Notes under the pieces: model-generated
What the model was told of the DNA's origin: nothing
Database searches by the model: none
What the model saw: the letters and a program-made list of their open reading frames with translations, nothing else
Made by a program: the position numbers and the translations under genes
Shown: positions 6,946 through 8,996 of the stretch, piece after piece
How positions within the stretch are numbered: position 1 is the first letter of the stretch
How the letters are laid out: each line of letters begins with the position of its first letter
Source: CAYXPG01 sp964564845
Lineage (GTDB): Bacteria > Planctomycetota > Phycisphaerae > Sedimentisphaerales > Anaerobacaceae
Direction of reading: 5' to 3'
DNA length: 8,996 nucleotides
Assembly: GCA_964564845.1 (NCBI GenBank)
Contig: CAZMCN010000090.1
Location: forward strand, 1 to 8,996

Positions 6946-6951
6946 GGCCAA
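6939..6951. repeat. Small palindrome before queC, overlapping the queF -35
   Basis: TTGGC (6939-6943) and GCCAA (6947-6951) form a perfect 5-bp inverted repeat around AAG. It covers most of the predicted queF -35 and the AAGG Shine-Dalgarno of queC (6944-6947). It could be an operator half-site pair or a small hairpin masking the ribosome binding site; it is short enough to be chance. Confidence 0.35.
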
Positions 6952-6956
6952 GAAAA

Positions 6957-7670
6957 ATGTCGGAAAAAAATAATAAGGCGGTTGTATTGCTGAGCGGCGG
7001 GCTTGATTCGGCCACCACCCTGGCCATTGCTCGCGATAAAGGTTATGACTGTTACGCCCTGACTTTCAGGTATGGACAACGAAACCACTACGAAATCGAA
7101 GCTGCAAAAAAAACAGCCGATGCGTTAGGGGTGATTGAGCATCGTATAATTGATATTGATTCAGGGTTCTTTTGCGGCTCGGCTCTTACCAACCCTGAAA
7201 TTGACATACCGAAGGACGGGGTCGGTTTGGATAATGCGAACCGGATACCGCCGACGTATGTTCCCGCCCGAAATACAATCTTTTTGAGCTTTGCACTTGC
7301 CTGGGCGGAAGTGCTGGGAGCGTTTGATATCTTCATTGGAGTTAATACAACCGATTACAGTGGCTATCCCGACTGCCGGGGTGAATTTATAAAGGCTTTT
7401 GAAAAGACCGCAAACCTCGCCACCGCCGCAGCCGGCGGTAACAAAGGCCGATTCAGCATCCATACACCAATTATAAATATGAGCAAAACTCAAATTATTC
7501 AAACAGGTACAAAACTTGGTGTGGATTACTCGTTGACGCATAGCTGTTATGACCCGGATGAAAATGGCAGAAGCTGCGGCAGGTGCGATTCCTGCAGATT
7601 AAGATTGAAGGGTTTTGCAGAAGTCGGCTTGAAAGACCCTCTTGAATATAGAATAATGAATATCGAATAA
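6957..7670 (+). CDS. queC: 7-cyano-7-deazaguanine synthase (QueC)
   Basis: ATP-dependent conversion of 7-carboxy-7-deazaguanine plus ammonia to preQ0, in the cytoplasm. 237 residues, a normal length. The N-terminus has the PP-loop 'VVLLSGGLDSATTLAIA' (SGGLDS 13-18), then 'LTFRYGQRNHYEIEAA' (35-50), 'YVPARNTIFLSFALAWAE' (101-118), 'IFIGVNTTDYSGYPDCR' (125-141) and the zinc site: Cys 197 in 'THSCYDP' and Cys 207, 210 and 213 in 'SCGRCDSC'. I choose ATG 6957 because AAGG lies 9 nt upstream and family members begin a few residues before the PP-loop. An in-frame ATG at 6933 lies only about 2 nt after the predicted transcript start and has no Shine-Dalgarno. First gene of a queC-queE operon divergent from queF. 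Confidence 0.97.
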   Translation: MSEKNNKAVVLLSGGLDSATTLAIARDKGYDCYALTFRYGQRNHYEIEAAKKTADALGVIEHRIIDIDSGFFCGSALTNPEIDIPKDGVGLDNANRIPPTYVPARNTIFLSFALAWAEVLGAFDIFIGVNTTDYSGYPDCRGEFIKAFEKTANLATAAAGGNKGRFSIHTPIINMSKTQIIQTGTKLGVDYSLTHSCYDPDENGRSCGRCDSCRLRLKGFAEVGLKDPLEYRIMNIE

Positions 7671-7696
7671 CGATATACGAATCACTGGTTGCGAAA

Positions 7697-8395
7697 ATGA
7701 GGATAAATGAAATTTTTTACTCTTTGCAGGGTGAGGGTTTTTTGGCCGGCGTGCCAAGCACGTTCATACGTCTGGCCGGCTGTCCTCTGCGCTGCAAATG
7801 GTGTGATACGAAATACGGCTGGGACCAGACAGCAGGAACGCACTACAGTATCGAGAAAATCATTCAAACTGCCGGGCAATACCAAAGCAAATTTGTGGTA
7901 ATAACCGGCGGAGAGCCGATGATAAATCCGGATATGTCGGTAAAATCGGAGCTGCCGGAATTAGTCAGGAAGCTCAAGGCCTGCGACAAACATATAACGA
8001 TTGAAACTGCTGGTATTGCATTTGTACCGGATATGCCCTGCGATTTAATGAGCATCAGCCCAAAATTGCGTAACTCTACGCCGGATGACCCGGAACTTGT
8101 AGCGGTTCACGAGGATTCGAGACTGGATATAGCCGTGCTGGCCGAATTGATTGACCATTACGAATACCAGCTTAAGTTTGTAGTCGATTCGCAGAACGAT
8201 TTGGAGGAAATAAAGCAAACGGTAGAGGAAATCGGAAACGTCGATTCGGAGAAGGTGATGCTGATGCCGCAGGCGGTGAGCAGAGAAGAGCTTCTGGCCA
8301 AGTCGCCAATGGTAGCTGATTTATGCACAAAGAGCGGCTACACTTTTTGCCAGCGTCTGCAGGTTTTGCTGTGGAATAATGAAAGAGGAACGTAG
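7697..8395 (+). CDS. queE: 7-carboxy-7-deazaguanine synthase (radical SAM QueE)
   Basis: Radical SAM enzyme that contracts 6-carboxy-tetrahydropterin to 7-carboxy-7-deazaguanine, the substrate of QueC. 232 residues, a usual length. The N-terminal 'INEIFYSLQGEGFLAGVPSTF' region (3-23) matches the family. The 4Fe-4S motif is CxxxCxxC in 'GCPLRCKWCDTKYGW' (Cys 29, 33, 36), where family members often have C-x14-C or shortened variants. 'VVITGGEP' (67-74) is the SAM-binding GGE motif, and 'SISPKL' and the C-terminal 'FCQRLQVLLW' are also family features. The start ATG agrees with family N-termini, though the Shine-Dalgarno is poor. It lies 26 bp after queC and is probably co-transcribed. queD, which makes its substrate, is not in the window. 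Confidence 0.97.
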   Translation: MRINEIFYSLQGEGFLAGVPSTFIRLAGCPLRCKWCDTKYGWDQTAGTHYSIEKIIQTAGQYQSKFVVITGGEPMINPDMSVKSELPELVRKLKACDKHITIETAGIAFVPDMPCDLMSISPKLRNSTPDDPELVAVHEDSRLDIAVLAELIDHYEYQLKFVVDSQNDLEEIKQTVEEIGNVDSEKVMLMPQAVSREELLAKSPMVADLCTKSGYTFCQRLQVLLWNNERGT

Positions 8396-8400
8396 TTGGT

Positions 8401-8414
8401 CGATGCTTGCATCG
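8401..8414. repeat. Palindrome just after queE
   Basis: CGATGC-TT-GCATCG is a perfect inverted repeat beginning 6 bp after the queE stop. Weaker overlapping hairpins follow (TGCTG 8419-8423 with CAGCA 8432-8436; TGGATT 8422-8427 with AATCCA 8442-8447). None is followed by a clear T-run, so I do not call an intrinsic terminator for queC-queE. No gene is visible in 8396-8482. Confidence 0.45.
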
Positions 8415-8482
8415 GTGTTGCTGGATTTTTTCAGCAGGAGCAATCCAATATAGTACTGTTATTGCAATAGCCGAATTTGTAA

Positions 8483-8511
8483 TTGACAACTAATAATCAA
8501 TAATCAATAAT
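8483..8511 (+). promoter_or_regulatory. Predicted promoter for tRNA-Leu
   Basis: A perfect TTGACA (8483-8488), a 17-bp spacer and AATAAT (8506-8511, 5/6) predict transcription starting near 8518, about 4 nt before the mature tRNA. The spacer and -10 lie in a heptanucleotide repeat. Confidence 0.65.
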
Positions 8512-8516
8512 CAATC
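8492..8516. repeat. Heptanucleotide tandem repeat before tRNA-Leu
   Basis: Three exact AATAATC units (8492-8498, 8499-8505, 8506-8512) and a partial AATC (8513-8516). The third unit supplies the predicted -10 box of the tRNA gene. Confidence 0.85.
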
Positions 8517-8521
8517 GAGAA

Positions 8522-8605
8522 GCCCGGGTGGCGGAATAGGCAGACGCGCCAGCTTGAGGGGCTGGTCCACTTCGGTGGGTGCTGGTTCGACTCCAGTCCC
8601 GGGCA
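8522..8605 (+). tRNA. tRNA-Leu (anticodon GAG)
   Basis: Class II tRNA of 84 nt. The acceptor stem GCCCGGG (8522-8528) pairs with CCCGGGC (8598-8604), discriminator A at 8605. Anticodon stem CCAGC/GCTGG surrounds loop TTGAGGG, giving anticodon GAG at 8556-8558, which reads CUU/CUC leucine codons. The long variable arm has stem CCAC/GTGG closed by TTCG, and the T arm is GCTGG-TTCGACT-CCAGT. The 3' CCA is not encoded (GTT follows), so it must be added by the CCA-adding enzyme. Confidence 0.97.
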
Positions 8606-8630
8606 GTTTCTTTAATGGGGGGTTTAATAA

Positions 8631-8738
8631 TCTATTAACAAGCTTCACATAAGCTTCTGCAACATTTAAAAAACTTTATTTGCCTGCTTAATTTCAGTTT
8701 TCCAAGCAAATCCATGCAAAATGAAATTTGTTAATAGA
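8631..8738. repeat. 108-bp region bounded by 17-nt inverted repeats
   Basis: TCTATTAACAA (8631-8641) and TTGTTAATAGA (8728-8738) are perfect 11-bp inverted repeats. Pairing continues inward with one wobble and one mismatch to 17-nt arms (8631-8647 and 8722-8738). Inside the left end, AAGCTT-CACAT-AAGCTT can form a nested hairpin. No target-site duplication is seen at the ends. The region fills most of the 139-bp gap between tRNA-Leu and the convergent fucosidase gene and holds no ORF. It may be a large terminator-like stem or a small MITE-like element. Confidence 0.6.
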
Positions 8739-8744
8739 CTTGAA

Positions 8745-8996
8745 CTATTCTATTTTCAAGTCACCTGCAACTTCCAAAAAAATAACCGTATCGATTTTAT
8801 CAGGAGCGGTGTCAGGAATCTTTATCGCTACGCCCTTATCACTGCTGCTGGTGACTAATGTTTTTTTGTCTTCGAGGAGATAGCATTTTTTAACTTCATT
8901 TTTAATACCCGGAACGATTAACTCACCATCGGTTGGCCACTCAAAAACATGCAGGTACAGAACCGCACCATCATCATGCAGCTTTTTAGTACACCT
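8745..8996 (-). CDS. Probable GH29 alpha-L-fucosidase, C-terminal 83 codons (runs off right edge)
   Basis: The frame is open from the window edge to TAG at 8745-8747. The fragment 'GAVLYLHVFEWPTDGELIVPG' followed by 'IKNEVKKCYLLEDKK' and ending '...APDKIDTVIFLEVAGDLKIE' matches the C-terminal beta-sandwich of family GH29 alpha-L-fucosidases, which typically read 'LYLHVFDWP.DG.L.VPG...V..AYLL'. These enzymes remove terminal alpha-L-fucose from glycans and are often exported and clustered with polysaccharide-degradation genes. The catalytic (alpha/beta) barrel, nucleophile and any signal peptide lie outside the window, so activity cannot be judged. It converges on tRNA-Leu. Confidence 0.75.
   Translation of the reverse strand, partial: RCTKKLHDDGAVLYLHVFEWPTDGELIVPGIKNEVKKCYLLEDKKTLVTSSSDKGVAIKIPDTAPDKIDTVIFLEVAGDLKIE

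Noticed and set aside
6885..6956. A preQ1 riboswitch controlling queF or queC
   Set aside because: The predicted leaders are about 26 nt and show no preQ1-I hairpin with an A-rich tail and no larger fold; nothing supports a riboswitch here.
8172..8489. Minus-strand ORF of 105 codons
   Set aside because: Mostly antisense to queE, with no ribosome binding site or recognisable domain.
8522..8738. A tRNA-borne integration site with an att duplication
   Set aside because: No integrase is visible and the 3' end of the tRNA is not repeated downstream in the window; the inverted repeat at 8631-8738 is unrelated to the tRNA sequence.

Overview
The window reads as ordinary bacterial chromosome of moderate GC. 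It is probably from a planctomycete, perhaps of the Phycisphaerae. That placement is an inference. It rests mainly on the small protein at 6010-6504, whose N-terminal 'HCDYCGKK...GKCPRCHNKLYVP' zinc ribbon is typical of planctomycete hypothetical proteins. A Rho with a long charged N-terminal extension, a glycogen-synthase-like glycosyltransferase and a fucosidase end are compatible with it. No phage, plasmid, IS, CRISPR or defence gene is visible.

Minus strand, right to left from 6884 to 1: queF (preQ0 reductase), a zinc-ribbon protein, a glycogen-synthase-like glycosyltransferase, coaE (dephospho-CoA kinase), rho (termination factor) and the N-terminal 505 codons of valS (valyl-tRNA synthetase), cut by the left edge. 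queF and the zinc-ribbon gene lie 25 bp apart and probably share a transcript. The glycosyltransferase and coaE are also close. The glycosyltransferase, rho and valS each have a plausible sigma70-type promoter. A good intrinsic terminator lies between rho and valS.

Plus strand from 6957: queC and queE, 26 bp apart, diverging from queF. queE makes 7-carboxy-7-deazaguanine (CDG), queC converts CDG to preQ0, and queF reduces preQ0 to preQ1, so the window holds three of the four GTP-to-preQ1 steps. queD is not here. The queF and queC promoters appear to share one -10 region. A tRNA-Leu(GAG) gene follows at 8522-8605. Convergent to it, the right edge carries the last 83 codons of a probable GH29 alpha-L-fucosidase on the minus strand.

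I see no undescribed multi-gene system. The points most worth checking are regulatory: the shared queF/queC promoter, the terminator hairpin at the predicted 5' end of the valS transcript, a palindrome on the predicted rho start site, a heptanucleotide repeat that supplies the tRNA-Leu -10 box, and a 108-bp region bounded by 17-nt inverted repeats. Among proteins, the glycosyltransferase and the zinc-ribbon protein have unassigned functions.
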